DNA of 64,000 nucleotides, taken from NCBI RefSeq assembly GCF_002752355.1, contig NZ_MRAV01000014.1, positions 62,001 to 126,000 of the forward strand. Direction: 5' to 3'. A program made the translations under genes and the position numbers. The notes under the pieces are model-generated. The model was given only the letters and a program-made list of their open reading frames with translations, was not told the origin of the DNA and made no database searches. Origin of the DNA: Leucobacter sp. OLIS6 (GTDB taxonomy: Bacteria > Actinomycetota > Actinomycetes > Actinomycetales > Microbacteriaceae). Positions 33,454 through 42,690 of this stretch are shown here, piece by piece. Every line of letters begins with the position of its first letter. The first letter of the stretch is position 1.

Positions 33454-34494
33454 GTGTCAGACACCAATCCCATTACCCAGGACGCGGTCGATTCGGCGGT
33501 CGATGCGGCGCTCGCCGCATTCGCCGCTGCGGCGACGGTCGCAGAGCTGAAGTCCGCGCGCAATGCCCACGTCGGCGAGGCCTCGGCGATCGCGCAGCTG
33601 AACGCGCGCATGCGCGAGGTGCCGAAGGACGAGAAGGCCGCGACCGGCAAGCTCATGGGGCAGGCCCGCGGCCGCCTCGAGGGCGCCTACAAGGCCCGCG
33701 AGGGCGAGCTCGCCGCGGCCGAGGCGCAGGCCCGCCTCGCCGCCGAGACCGTCGACGTCACCGAGGCTCCCGTGCGCCGCACCGCCGGCAGCCGCCACCC
33801 CCTGGCGCAGCTCCAGGAGGAAGCGGCCGACATCTTCATCGGCATGGGCTGGGAGATCGCGGAGGGCCCCGAGGTCGAGCACGAGTGGTTCAACTTCGAC
33901 GCCCTCGGCTTCGATCCCGACCACCCCGCGCGCGCGATGCAGGACACGTTCTTCGTGGAGCCGGCCGATCGGCACCTGCTGCTCCGCACGCACACCTCGC
34001 CGGTGCAGATCCGCTCCCTGCTGGGGCGAGAACTGCCCGTCTACGTGGTGGCCCCGGGCCGCGTCTACCGCACCGACGAGCTCGACGCGACGCACACCCC
34101 CGTGTTCCACCAGATCGAGGGCATCGCCATCGACAAGGGTCTGACGATGGCGCATCTGCGCGGCACGCTCGAGCACTTCGCGCGGCAGATGTTCGGCGAG
34201 GAGGCGAAGATCCGCTTGCGCCCGAACTTCTTCCCGTTCACCGAGCCGTCGGCCGAGATGGACGTCTGGCAGCCGAACGCCAAGGGCGGGGCGCGCTGGG
34301 TCGAGTGGGGCGGCTGCGGCATGGTCGATCCCCGGGTCCTGGCCGCGGCCGGCATCGATCCCGAGGAATACCAGGGCTTCGCCTTCGGCATGGGCATCGA
34401 GCGCACCCTGCAGTTCCGCCACGACATCAACGACATGCGCGACATGGTCGAGGGCGACACCCGTTTCAACCAGCAGTTCGGAGGACTCGTCTGA
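33454..34494 (+). CDS. pheS: phenylalanyl-tRNA synthetase alpha subunit
   Basis: 346 aa, class II synthetase. An N-terminal coiled coil (about 1-100) binds tRNA-Phe. The catalytic core shows motif 1 near the HPLAQLQEEAADIF/GWEIAEGPEVEHEW region, motif 2 in YRTDELDATHTPVFHQIEG, and motif 3 in GFAFGMGIERTLQFRH. It works as an (alpha-beta)2 enzyme with PheT. GTG start; its TGA overlaps the pheT ATG by one base. Confidence 0.97.
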   Translation: MSDTNPITQDAVDSAVDAALAAFAAAATVAELKSARNAHVGEASAIAQLNARMREVPKDEKAATGKLMGQARGRLEGAYKAREGELAAAEAQARLAAETVDVTEAPVRRTAGSRHPLAQLQEEAADIFIGMGWEIAEGPEVEHEWFNFDALGFDPDHPARAMQDTFFVEPADRHLLLRTHTSPVQIRSLLGRELPVYVVAPGRVYRTDELDATHTPVFHQIEGIAIDKGLTMAHLRGTLEHFARQMFGEEAKIRLRPNFFPFTEPSAEMDVWQPNAKGGARWVEWGGCGMVDPRVLAAAGIDPEEYQGFAFGMGIERTLQFRHDINDMRDMVEGDTRFNQQFGGLV

Positions 34495-37049
34495 TGCGTA
34501 TCCCGCTTTCCTGGCTCGCGGAATCCGTCGAGCTGCCCGGGGGCACCACGCCCGAGCAGGTGCACGCCGATCTCGTCCGCGTCGGCTTCGAGGAGGAGTC
34601 GATCCGCCGCTTCGACGCCTCGGGGCCCATCGTGGTCGGCGAGGTGCTGAGCCGCGAGCCCGAGGAGCACTCCAACGGCAAGACCGTCAACTGGTGCCAG
34701 GTGCGCGTCGCGCCCGAGGGCCAGCGCGCCGCCGACGGCGGCGAGGACGTGCGCGGCGTCGTCTGCGGCGCCCACAACTTCGACATCGGCGATCGGGTCG
34801 TGGTGACCCTGCCCGGCGCCGTGCTGCCCGGCGACTTCCGCATCGCCGCGCGCAAGACCTACGGCCACGTGTCCGACGGCATGATCGCCTCGGCCCGTGA
34901 GCTCGCCCTGGGCGACGATCATGACGGCATCATCGTGCTCAGCCGCTGGGGGATCGACGCGGAGCCGGGCGCGAACGCGCTCGAGCTGCTCGGCATGGCC
35001 GACACCGCCGTCGAGATCAACGTGACGCCGGATCGCGGCTACGCGTTCTCGGTGCGCGGCGTCGCCCGCGAGTACGCGCACTCGACCGGCGCGGCGTTCC
35101 GCGACCCCGCCGAGGCGGTCGTCCCGGTCCCGGCGTCCGGCTTCGATGTGACGATCGACGACGCCGCTCCGATCCGCGGCCGCGTCGGCGCCTCCGGGTT
35201 CGTCACGCGCGTGGTGCGCGGCATCGACGCGACGCGACCGACCCCGGCCTGGATGGTCTCGCGCCTGCAGCTCGCCGGCGTCCGGGCGCTGTCGCTGCCC
35301 GTCGACATCGGCAACTACGTCATGCTCGAACTGGGCCAGCCGCTGCACGCCTACGACCTGGGCAAGGTCTCGGGCGGCCTGCGGGTGCGCCGGGCCGCTG
35401 AGGGCGAGACCCTCGTCACGCTCGACGGCGCGGAGCGCACGCTGCACGTCGAGGACCTGGTCATCGCCGACGACTCCGGCGCGATCGGCCTGGCCGGCGT
35501 GATGGGCGGCGAGTCGACCAAGACCGACGACGCGACCACCGACGTGCTCGTCGAGGCCGCGACCTTCGATTCCGTCTCGATCGCCCGCTCCGCGCGCCGG
35601 CACAAGCTCCCCAGCGAGGCCTCCAAGCGCTTCGAGCGCGGCGTCGACCCGCTCGTCGCGCGCGCCGCGGCGCAGCGCGCGGTCGAACTGCTCGTCGAGC
35701 TCGGCGGCGGCACGGTCGACGAGCTCGGCAGCGAGCTCCTGGCGCCGTGGGCGCCCGAGGCGGTCCGCTTCGAGCTGTCGCGGGTCAACGGCCTGCTCGG
35801 CACCGATTACAGCGACGCCGAGATCCGCGGCGCGCTCGAGATGATCGGCTGCGAGCTGGTCGAGGTCGGCGACGGCACGCTCGAGGTGACGGCGCCCAGC
35901 TGGCGGGCCGACCTCACGCGTTCCGCCGATCTGGTCGAGGAGGCCGCGCGCATCATCGGCTACGACCGCATCCCCTCGGTGCTGCCGACCGCTCCTGCGG
36001 GTCGCGGACTCACCCGGGAGCAGCGTCTGCGCCGCCGCGCGGCGAACGTCTCGACGGCCTGGGGGCTCACCGAGGTGCAGAGCTACCCGTTCGTGTCCCG
36101 CGCCCAGCTGGATCGCTTCGGGGCCGGCGCCGAGCCCGCCGATGGCGCAGCCGCCCCGGTGCACGCCATCCGCCTGGCGAACCCGCTCGACGGCGAGGCC
36201 CCGTTCCTCCGCCGTTCGCTGCTCGCCGGGCTCGTGACCGCTGCGCAGCGCAACGTGTCGCGCGGCCTCACCGACCTCGCGCTCGTCGAGTTCGGCGCGG
36301 TGTTCGATCCCGAGCACGTCCGCCTCGGCACCGACTCGGTGCCGCCGCTCGGTGAGCGCCCGTCGGACGCGGTGCTGGCGGAGCTCGACGGTTCGATCCC
36401 GAAGCAGCCGGGCCGCGCAGCGGGCCTGTTCGTGGGCGCCGCGGTCGCGAAGCAGGCGGGCGAGCCCGCTCGTGCTTGGGACTGGGCCGACGCCCTCGAC
36501 GCCGCGCGCGTCGTCGCCGGTGCGGTCTCCGCCGAACTCGTGGTGCGCCAGGGCGCGCACCGCGCGTTCCATCCGGGGCGCACCGCCGAGCTGCTCGTCC
36601 GGGTGGACGGTTCGCTCGAGTCGGTCGGCGTCGCCGGCGAGCTCGCGCCCGAGACCGCGGAGGCGGTGCACCTGCCGGGTCGCGTCGCCGCGTTCGAGCT
36701 CGATCTCGAGCGGCTCATCGAGGTCGCTGCGCGCGAGCCCGAGGTCGCTCAGCTGTCGACCTACCCGGCGGCGACGCAGGACCTCACCCTCGTGGTGGAT
36801 CGCGCGATCCCCGCGGCGGAGGTGCTCGACGCGGTGATCGCCGGTGCGACCGCGAGCGGCCTGCTCGAAGGCGCGACGATCGTCGACGACTATCGCGGAG
36901 CCGGGCTCGGCGACGACGAGAAGGCGCTGACCTTCGCGCTGCGCTTCCGCGCCGAGGATCGCACGCTGACCGCCGAGGAGGCGAGCGAGGCGAAGCTCGC
37001 CGGCGTCGCCGCGGCGAGCGAGCGCTTCGGAGCGAAGCTGCGCGACTGA
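34494..37049 (+). CDS. pheT: phenylalanyl-tRNA synthetase beta subunit
   Basis: 851 aa. Domains in order: N-terminal MRIPLSWLAE, an OB-type tRNA-binding (EMAP) domain (about 40-155), B3/B4 editing domain (about 210-390, with GVMGGEST), B5 (about 405-475), the inactive synthetase-like domain (LANPLDGEAPFLRRSLLAGL region) and a C-terminal FDX-ACB anticodon domain (from about 757, YPAATQDLTLVVD). It is translationally linked to pheS. Confidence 0.97.
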   Translation: MRIPLSWLAESVELPGGTTPEQVHADLVRVGFEEESIRRFDASGPIVVGEVLSREPEEHSNGKTVNWCQVRVAPEGQRAADGGEDVRGVVCGAHNFDIGDRVVVTLPGAVLPGDFRIAARKTYGHVSDGMIASARELALGDDHDGIIVLSRWGIDAEPGANALELLGMADTAVEINVTPDRGYAFSVRGVAREYAHSTGAAFRDPAEAVVPVPASGFDVTIDDAAPIRGRVGASGFVTRVVRGIDATRPTPAWMVSRLQLAGVRALSLPVDIGNYVMLELGQPLHAYDLGKVSGGLRVRRAAEGETLVTLDGAERTLHVEDLVIADDSGAIGLAGVMGGESTKTDDATTDVLVEAATFDSVSIARSARRHKLPSEASKRFERGVDPLVARAAAQRAVELLVELGGGTVDELGSELLAPWAPEAVRFELSRVNGLLGTDYSDAEIRGALEMIGCELVEVGDGTLEVTAPSWRADLTRSADLVEEAARIIGYDRIPSVLPTAPAGRGLTREQRLRRRAANVSTAWGLTEVQSYPFVSRAQLDRFGAGAEPADGAAAPVHAIRLANPLDGEAPFLRRSLLAGLVTAAQRNVSRGLTDLALVEFGAVFDPEHVRLGTDSVPPLGERPSDAVLAELDGSIPKQPGRAAGLFVGAAVAKQAGEPARAWDWADALDAARVVAGAVSAELVVRQGAHRAFHPGRTAELLVRVDGSLESVGVAGELAPETAEAVHLPGRVAAFELDLERLIEVAAREPEVAQLSTYPAATQDLTLVVDRAIPAAEVLDAVIAGATASGLLEGATIVDDYRGAGLGDDEKALTFALRFRAEDRTLTAEEASEAKLAGVAAASERFGAKLRD

Positions 37050-37082
37050 GCGCGATCGCACCAGCAACGGACGGGCGCGGCG

Positions 37083-37094
37083 TACCATGACGGT
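37083..37094 (+). promoter_or_regulatory. leaderless -10 of the VOC gene at 37095
   Basis: TACCAT (37083-37088) ends 6 nt before the ATG. Confidence 0.6.
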
Positions 37095-37508
37095 ATGACC
37101 GCGCCCGCCCCGTATCTGCTGCTGCCGGGAACCGCCGCCGAGGCGCTCGAGTTCTACCGGGCGACCTTCGGCGGGGTCGTCACCGCGCACACCTTCACCG
37201 AGTTCGGCCGCTTCGACGGGCCGGGCGACTCGATCGCGCACGGGATCCTCACCGGCCCCGTCTCGCTGTTCGCCGCAGACGCCGGCCCCGATGAAGACGC
37301 GGTGGCGATGACGGGCATGTTCCTCTCGCTGCTCGGGCGGGCGGATCCCGACACGCTGCACGCCTGGTTCGACGCCCTCGCCGAGCACGGGCGCGTGCTC
37401 GACCCGCTGGTCGAGCGGCCGTGGGGCGCGCACGACGGTCAGGTGGTGGATCGCTTCGGCGTGCGCTGGCTGATCGGATACGAACCGGACGGCCCCGAGA
37501 CCGAGTAG
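37095..37508 (+). CDS. PhnB-like VOC (glyoxalase-fold) protein
   Basis: 137 aa, two beta-alpha-beta-beta-beta modules. LPGTAAEALEFYRATFGG and the C-terminal VVDRFGVRWLIGYE are the PhnB/3-demethylubiquinone-methyltransferase-like hallmarks; such proteins are common in actinobacteria but mostly uncharacterised. No confident set of metal ligands is apparent. It stands 45 nt after pheT with its own leaderless promoter, and its TAG forms part of the next gene's -10. Function unknown. Confidence 0.82.
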   Translation: MTAPAPYLLLPGTAAEALEFYRATFGGVVTAHTFTEFGRFDGPGDSIAHGILTGPVSLFAADAGPDEDAVAMTGMFLSLLGRADPDTLHAWFDALAEHGRVLDPLVERPWGAHDGQVVDRFGVRWLIGYEPDGPETE

Positions 37509-37518
37509 CGTTGGCCGC
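37506..37518 (+). promoter_or_regulatory. leaderless -10 of the atypical SDR
   Basis: TAGCGT (37506-37511) includes the stop codon of the preceding gene and ends 7 nt before the ATG at 37519. Confidence 0.5.
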
Positions 37519-38274
37519 ATGAGCGCGCACCTCTCCATCGCCGTCGCGGGCGGCACCGGGACGGTCGGGGCGCACGTCGCCCGGATCGCCCACGATCGCG
37601 GGCACGAGGTACGGATCCTCGCCCGCTCGACCGGCGCCGACCTGAGCGCGGGCACCGGGATCGACCTCGCGGGCATCGACGCCGTGATCGATGTGTCCGG
37701 CGCCTTCACGGTGTCTGCCGGGCGCTCGACCGAGTGGTTCGAGAGGGTGACGCAGAACCTGCTGGACGCGGAGCAGGCCGCGGGCGTCCGGCATCACATC
37801 GCACTGTCCATCGTGGGCGCCGCTCGAGCGCCGTACGGCTACTACGCGGGCAAGGCCGCGCAGGAGCGGGCGGTCGCCGGGGGATCGGTGCCGTGGACGG
37901 TGCTGCGCGCGACGCAGTTCTTCGAGTTCGCGAGCGTCAACGCGATCCGACTCGGCTCGCTCACGCTCATGCCGGCGATGCGCTCCCAGCCCGTCGCGGC
38001 GGCGTCGGTCGCGGCCCGGCTGGTCGAGATCGCCGAGGGCGGTCCGATCGGCGACGCGCCGGATCTCGCGGGTCCGCGCGAAGAACGCATGGCCGATCTG
38101 GTGCGCCGCATCGGCTCGGCGCGCGGGGGATCGGGCCGCGTGATCGAGTTCCCGATGCCCCGCGGATTCGGGCGCGCGATCCGCGACGGCTCGATCCTGC
38201 CCGGGCCGGACGCGCAGCTCGACGCGACCACCTTTGACGAATGGCTCGCCTCGGGGGCACACTCGGAGGCGTAG
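37519..38274 (+). CDS. atypical SDR (NmrA-like NAD(P)-binding protein)
   Basis: 251 aa. A Rossmann fold starts at AVAGGTGTVGAHVARIA (GGxGxxG, about 9-15), and the strand HIALSIVGAARAPYGYYAGKAAQE contains the YxxxK-like pair. RILARSTGADLS ends strand 2 with an Arg suited to NADP. Members act as oxidoreductases or as redox-sensing NmrA-type proteins; this one cannot be assigned. It lies between two PhnB-like VOC genes. Confidence 0.85.
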   Translation: MSAHLSIAVAGGTGTVGAHVARIAHDRGHEVRILARSTGADLSAGTGIDLAGIDAVIDVSGAFTVSAGRSTEWFERVTQNLLDAEQAAGVRHHIALSIVGAARAPYGYYAGKAAQERAVAGGSVPWTVLRATQFFEFASVNAIRLGSLTLMPAMRSQPVAAASVAARLVEIAEGGPIGDAPDLAGPREERMADLVRRIGSARGGSGRVIEFPMPRGFGRAIRDGSILPGPDAQLDATTFDEWLASGAHSEA

Positions 38275-38318
38275 CGCACGATCGGCCGGAACGGACCGGC
38301 CATGGCGAGAGGAACCTC

Positions 38319-39404
38319 ATGGCCACGGCAGCGAAGCCCAGTCCCACCTCGAAGTCCGCCTCGGCCGCGGCGAAGCCGCGAACCGCGGCAGCGAAGCCTC
38401 GAGCCGCGGCCAAACCCCGAGCCGCCGCGAAGGCCCGCTCGCGGAAGCCGGCGCAGCCGGCGATCCAGCGGATCGTCCCCTGCTTCTGGTCGAACGGGAC
38501 GGCCGAGGAGACCGCGGCCTTCTACGCGGCGGCACTGCCCGACACCGTGTTCCAGGTCATGAGTCGCTATCCCGAGACGGGCCTGCTCGACTTCCAGCAG
38601 CCGCTCGCGGGCCAGCCGCTCACCGTCGACGTGCTCATCGACGGATACCGGATCACCCTGGTGAACGCCGGGCCCGAGTTCCGCCCGAACCCGTCGATCT
38701 CCCTCACCCTGCAGTTCGACCCGCGACGGTTCGGCGGATCGACGCTGCGCGCGCGTGCGCAGCTCGATGCGACCTGGGGCGCCCTCGGATTCGGGGGCCG
38801 CGTGCTCATGGAACTCGGGGAGTACCCGTTCAACGGCCGCTACGGCTGGGTCGAGGACCGCTACGGGGTGAGCTGGCAGCTCATGCTGGTGGATCCGGAG
38901 GCGCCGGGCGGCGATCCCTCGGGCGCGATCGCGCCGTTCGTCATGCCCTGCCTGATGTTCGGCGCGGCGGCGCAGAATCGTGCCGGCGAGGCGATCGATC
39001 GCTACGTCGCGGTGCTCGGCTCGGCGCAGAGCCTCGGGGGAGCGGGGCGCGGGTTCACGGCTCCGTATCCGGTGCAGACGGGCCCGGCCCCGGCCGGTGC
39101 CGTGATGTTCGGGTCCTTCCACGTCGGCGAGCAGCAGTTCTCGGCGATGGATTCGGGCGTGGATCAGCCGGAGTCGTTCACGAACGGCGTCTCGCTCATC
39201 GTGAACGCGCACGGTCAGGAGGAGATCGACCTGCTGTGGGACGCGTTCTCGGCGGTGCCCGAGGCCGAGCAGTGCGGCTGGCTCGTCGACGCCTTCGGCG
39301 TGAGCTGGCAGATCGTGCCGGATAACATGGACGAACTGATGCAGCGCCCCGATGCGTTCCCGCACATGCTGCAGATGAAGAAGATCGTGATCGCCGATCT
39401 CTGA
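38319..39404 (+). CDS. tandem PhnB-like VOC protein with Lys/Ala/Pro-rich N-terminal tail
   Basis: 361 aa. The first about 48 residues are a disordered basic tail of repeated AAAKPR/AAKPRA units, like the tails of actinobacterial HU/HupB and H1-like proteins. Two PhnB-like VOC modules follow (about 50-200, IQRIVPCFWSNGTAEETAAFY to RYGVSWQLML; about 210-361, CLMFGAAAQNRAGEAIDRY to FGVSWQIVP). The ATG at 38319 follows GAGAGGAA. Function unknown; the tail suggests binding to DNA, RNA or another polyanion. Confidence 0.82.
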   Translation: MATAAKPSPTSKSASAAAKPRTAAAKPRAAAKPRAAAKARSRKPAQPAIQRIVPCFWSNGTAEETAAFYAAALPDTVFQVMSRYPETGLLDFQQPLAGQPLTVDVLIDGYRITLVNAGPEFRPNPSISLTLQFDPRRFGGSTLRARAQLDATWGALGFGGRVLMELGEYPFNGRYGWVEDRYGVSWQLMLVDPEAPGGDPSGAIAPFVMPCLMFGAAAQNRAGEAIDRYVAVLGSAQSLGGAGRGFTAPYPVQTGPAPAGAVMFGSFHVGEQQFSAMDSGVDQPESFTNGVSLIVNAHGQEEIDLLWDAFSAVPEAEQCGWLVDAFGVSWQIVPDNMDELMQRPDAFPHMLQMKKIVIADL

Positions 39405-39448
39405 CGGCGGTCGATGACGTCGCGTGCGCGGCGGTGCCCGAGGAAGTG

Positions 39449-39466
39449 CCAGAATAGAGAGTCTGG
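39449..39466 (+). promoter_or_regulatory. possible argC promoter/operator
   Basis: CCAGA (39449-39453) and TCTGG (39462-39466) form an inverted repeat across CAGAAT/TAGAGA, which could be a -10. The argC leader would be about 50 nt. It does not resemble a standard ARG box, so ArgR binding is only a possibility. Confidence 0.3.
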
Positions 39467-39513
39467 AACGGCATCGGCTCCGTATGGTGCCGAGCGAGAG
39501 AGGCACGAGCACT

Positions 39514-40593
39514 ATGGCATTCACCGTCGCGGTCGCCGGAGCGAGCGGATACGCGGGCGGTGAGCTGCTGCGCCTGCTCGCCGCGCATCCCGAGTTCGAG
39601 ATCCGCACCGTCACCGGGCACTCCACCGCGGGCCAGCCGCTCATCGCGAGCCAGCCGCACCTGCGCTCGCTCGCGCACCTCACGCTGCAGCCCACCGAAC
39701 CCGCCGTGCTCGACGGGCACGACATCGTCTTCTTCGCGCTGCCGCACGGCGCCTCGGGCGAACTGACCGCGCAGCTGCGCGACGTGCGCCTCGCGATCGA
39801 CTGCGGTGCCGACCACCGGCTCACCGACCCCGCCGATTGGGCCGCGTTCTACGGCGGCGAGCACTACGAGCCTTGGAGCTACGGCGTGCCCGAACTGCTC
39901 GTCGCGGGCGACGACCCGGCGGCTCCGCGCAAGCAGCGCGAGGCGCTCGTCGGCGCGACGCGGATCGCGGCCCCCGGCTGCAACGCCAGCACCGTGGCGC
40001 TCTCGCTCGCGCCCGGCATCGCCGCGGGCGTCATCGAGCCCGAAGACCTGGTCAGCGTGCTCGCAGTGGGTCCCAGCGGGGCCGGCAAGGCCGCCAAGAC
40101 GCACCTGCTCGGCGCGGAGCTTATGGGGTCCGCGAACCCCTATGCGGTCGGCGGCACCCACCGGCACATCCCCGAGATCCGCCAGGCTCTGCGCGGTGCG
40201 GGAGCAACGGCGGAGCCGAGCATCAGCTTCACCCCCGTGCTCGTCCCCATGAGCCGAGGCATCCTCGCGACCTCGACCGCGCGTATCGCGACCCGCGCCG
40301 ACGGCAGCCGCCCCGACGCCGCCGAGATCCGCGCCGCCTGGGAGCGCGCCTACGCCGACGAACCCTTCGTCCACTTGCTGCCCGAGGGCCAGGTGCCCCG
40401 CACCGCCGACACGCTCGGCGCCAACACCTGCCTCATCGGGCTCGCCGTCGACGAGGCCGCGGGCCGCGTCGTCGTAATCGGCGCGCTCGACAACCTCGCC
40501 AAGGGCACCGCGGGCGCGGCGATCCAGTCCGCCAACATCGCCCTCGGCCTGCCCGAGACCACCGGCCTCTCGACGAATGGAGTCGCACCGTGA
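39514..40593 (+). CDS. argC: N-acetyl-gamma-glutamyl-phosphate reductase
   Basis: 359 aa. It reduces N-acetylglutamyl phosphate to the semialdehyde in arginine synthesis. N-terminal Rossmann motif [15 protein letters not shown], catalytic Cys in [14 protein letters not shown] (about 154), and GTHRHIPEI with the active-site His. The ATG at 39514 follows GAGAGG; an in-frame ATG at 39484 lacks any signal. The TGA overlaps the argJ GTG. Confidence 0.96.
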   Translation: MAFTVAVAGASGYAGGELLRLLAAHPEFEIRTVTGHSTAGQPLIASQPHLRSLAHLTLQPTEPAVLDGHDIVFFALPHGASGELTAQLRDVRLAIDCGADHRLTDPADWAAFYGGEHYEPWSYGVPELLVAGDDPAAPRKQREALVGATRIAAPGCNASTVALSLAPGIAAGVIEPEDLVSVLAVGPSGAGKAAKTHLLGAELMGSANPYAVGGTHRHIPEIRQALRGAGATAEPSISFTPVLVPMSRGILATSTARIATRADGSRPDAAEIRAAWERAYADEPFVHLLPEGQVPRTADTLGANTCLIGLAVDEAAGRVVVIGALDNLAKGTAGAAIQSANIALGLPETTGLSTNGVAP

Positions 40594-41765
40594 CCGTCAC
40601 CGCCCCCGCAGGCTTCCGCTCCGCCGGCATCGCCGTCGGGCTCAAGAGCACCGGCAAGCCCGACCTCGCGCTCGTGGTCAACGATGGTCCGCAGCGCGCC
40701 AGCGCGGCGGTGTTCACCAGCAACCGGGCCCAGGCGAACCCCATCATCTGGAGCCGCAGGGTCGTCGCGGGTGGCACTGCCCGGGCCATCGTGCTGAACT
40801 CCGGCGGAGCCAACTGCTTCACCGGCGAGTTCGGCTACGAGACCACGCGCCTCACCGCCGAGGCCGTCGCGGCAGCGCTGACGGCCGAGGGGTCGGGCGA
40901 CGCCGTCGACGCCGAGCGGATCCTCGTCTGCTCCACCGGCCTCATCGGCTCGGGCGACCAGTCGTTCCGCGACCGGATCGTGAACAACGTGCCCGCGCTC
41001 GCCGCCGCGCTCTCCTCCGACGACACCACCGCTCCGGCCGCGATCCTCACCACCGACTCGGTCGAGAAGACCTCCGTGCGCGAGCTCGACGGCTGGACCA
41101 TCGGCGCGATGGCCAAGGGTGCCGGCATGCTCGCGCCCGGACTCGCGACGATGCTCGTCGTGATCACGACCGACGCGGTGCTCGACGACGCGCAGCTCGA
41201 CCGCGCGCTCCGTGCCGCCACCGGGCGCAGCTTCGACCGGCTCGACTCCGACGGGTGCATGTCGACCAACGACCAGGTGACGCTGCTCGCGAGCGGCGCC
41301 TCCGGCGTCGCCGCCGACGAGGACGCGTTCGCGGCGGTGCTCGCCGAGGTCTGCGACGACCTCGCCGCCCAGCTGCAGGGCGACGCCGAGGGCGCGAGCC
41401 ACGACATCGACATCGAGGTGCTCGGCGCCGCGAGCGAGGCGGAGGCCGTCGAGGTCGGCCGCTCCGTGGCGCGCAACAACCTCTTCAAAGCCGCGATCTT
41501 CGGCAACGACCCCAACTGGGGCCGCGTGCTCGCCGCGATCGGCACCACCGATGCGGCCTTCGACCCGTACGCGGTCGACGTGAGCTTCAACGGCGTGCGC
41601 CTCTGCCACGCGGGCGGCCCCGACCGTCCCGTCGAGGAGTGCGACCTGACCCCGCGCCGCACGCACGTGCGCATCGAGCTGTTCGCGGGCGAGGCCGCCG
41701 CGACCATCCGCACCAACGACCTCACGCACGACTACGTGCACGAGAACAGCGCCTACTCGAGCTGA
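40590..41765 (+). CDS. argJ: glutamate N-acetyltransferase / ornithine acetyltransferase
   Basis: 391 aa. ArgJ transfers the acetyl group from acetylornithine to glutamate (and, in bifunctional forms, from acetyl-CoA). The precursor cleaves itself at the motif [14 protein letters not shown], the Thr after A becoming the nucleophile. [12 protein letters not shown] and the C-terminal [11 protein letters not shown] match the family. GTG start overlaps argC. Confidence 0.96.
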   Translation: MTVTAPAGFRSAGIAVGLKSTGKPDLALVVNDGPQRASAAVFTSNRAQANPIIWSRRVVAGGTARAIVLNSGGANCFTGEFGYETTRLTAEAVAAALTAEGSGDAVDAERILVCSTGLIGSGDQSFRDRIVNNVPALAAALSSDDTTAPAAILTTDSVEKTSVRELDGWTIGAMAKGAGMLAPGLATMLVVITTDAVLDDAQLDRALRAATGRSFDRLDSDGCMSTNDQVTLLASGASGVAADEDAFAAVLAEVCDDLAAQLQGDAEGASHDIDIEVLGAASEAEAVEVGRSVARNNLFKAAIFGNDPNWGRVLAAIGTTDAAFDPYAVDVSFNGVRLCHAGGPDRPVEECDLTPRRTHVRIELFAGEAAATIRTNDLTHDYVHENSAYSS

Positions 41766-41772
41766 GGACGCC

Positions 41773-42690
41773 ATGACCCACACCACGACCACGCTCGAGC
41801 ACGGCGAGGCGGCCGCGAAGGCCCAGGTGCTCATCGAGTCGCTGCCCTGGCTCAAGAAGTTCCGCGACGCGATCGTCGTCATCAAGTTCGGCGGCAACGC
41901 CATGGTCGACGACGCGCTCCTCGAAGCCTTCGCCGAGGACGTCGTCTACCTGCGGCACACCGGCATCCGCCCCGTCGTCGTGCACGGCGGCGGCCCGCAG
42001 ATCAACGCGATGCTGGGGCGGCTCGGCATCGAGAGCGAGTTCCAGGGCGGGTACCGGGTCACCACGCCCGAGGCCATGGAGGTCGTGCGCATGGTCCTCA
42101 CCGGCAAGGTGAACCCCGAGCTGGTCGACCGCATCAACACGCACGGTCCGCTCGCCGCGGGCACCACGGGCGAGGACGCCGGTCTGTTCATCGGCCGCCG
42201 CCGCTCTCCCGTCGAGGTCGACGGCCGGCTGATCGACCTCGGCCACGTCGGCGACGTCGTCGGGGTCCGCCCCGAGTCGGTGCTCGCCGTGCTCGAAGCG
42301 GGCATGATCCCCGTCGTCTCCTCGATCGCGCCCGACGAGGAGCGTCCGGGGGAGTCGCTCAACGTGAACGCCGACGCGGCGGCTTCCGCGCTCGCCGCGG
42401 CGCTCGGCGCCGAGAAGCTCGTGATCCTCACGGACGTGGCTGGGCTCTACGCGAACTGGCCCGACCGGGACTCCCTGGTCTCGACCATCACCACGGACGA
42501 GCTGGACGCGCTGCTGCCGTCGCTCGAATCGGGCATGATCCCTAAGATGCGCGCCTGCCTCGACGCGGTGCGCGCCGGAGTGCCGAAGGCCGCCATCATC
42601 GACGGTCGCGAGCCGCACTCGGTGCTGCTCGAGATCTTCACCGCGCGGGGCATCGGAACGGAAGTCGTTGCGGGGCCGACCGGGGAGTAG
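41773..42690 (+). CDS. argB: acetylglutamate kinase
   Basis: 305 aa, amino-acid kinase fold. [12 protein letters not shown] (phosphate-binding Lys-Gly-Gly), [14 protein letters not shown] (acetylglutamate site) and [16 protein letters not shown] (nucleotide site) are present. The N-terminal helix (about 8-25) is of the type that makes arginine-inhibitable hexamers. It phosphorylates N-acetylglutamate. It starts 7 nt after argJ; argD, expected next, is missing. Confidence 0.96.
   Translation: MTHTTTTLEHGEAAAKAQVLIESLPWLKKFRDAIVVIKFGGNAMVDDALLEAFAEDVVYLRHTGIRPVVVHGGGPQINAMLGRLGIESEFQGGYRVTTPEAMEVVRMVLTGKVNPELVDRINTHGPLAAGTTGEDAGLFIGRRRSPVEVDGRLIDLGHVGDVVGVRPESVLAVLEAGMIPVVSSIAPDEERPGESLNVNADAAASALAAALGAEKLVILTDVAGLYANWPDRDSLVSTITTDELDALLPSLESGMIPKMRACLDAVRAGVPKAAIIDGREPHSVLLEIFTARGIGTEVVAGPTGE

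Noticed and set aside
32934..34493. pheT frame extended upstream as a 1371-aa protein
   Set aside because: The extension runs through pheS in another frame; the ATG at 34494 gives the standard PheT N-terminus.
34065..37709. 1214-aa open frame on the minus strand over pheST
   Set aside because: Compositional shadow of pheS/pheT; no recognisable motifs and no start signal.
39449..39466. ARG box for ArgR before argC
   Set aside because: The inverted repeat has 5-bp arms and does not resemble the AT-rich ArgR consensus; kept only as a weak promoter feature.
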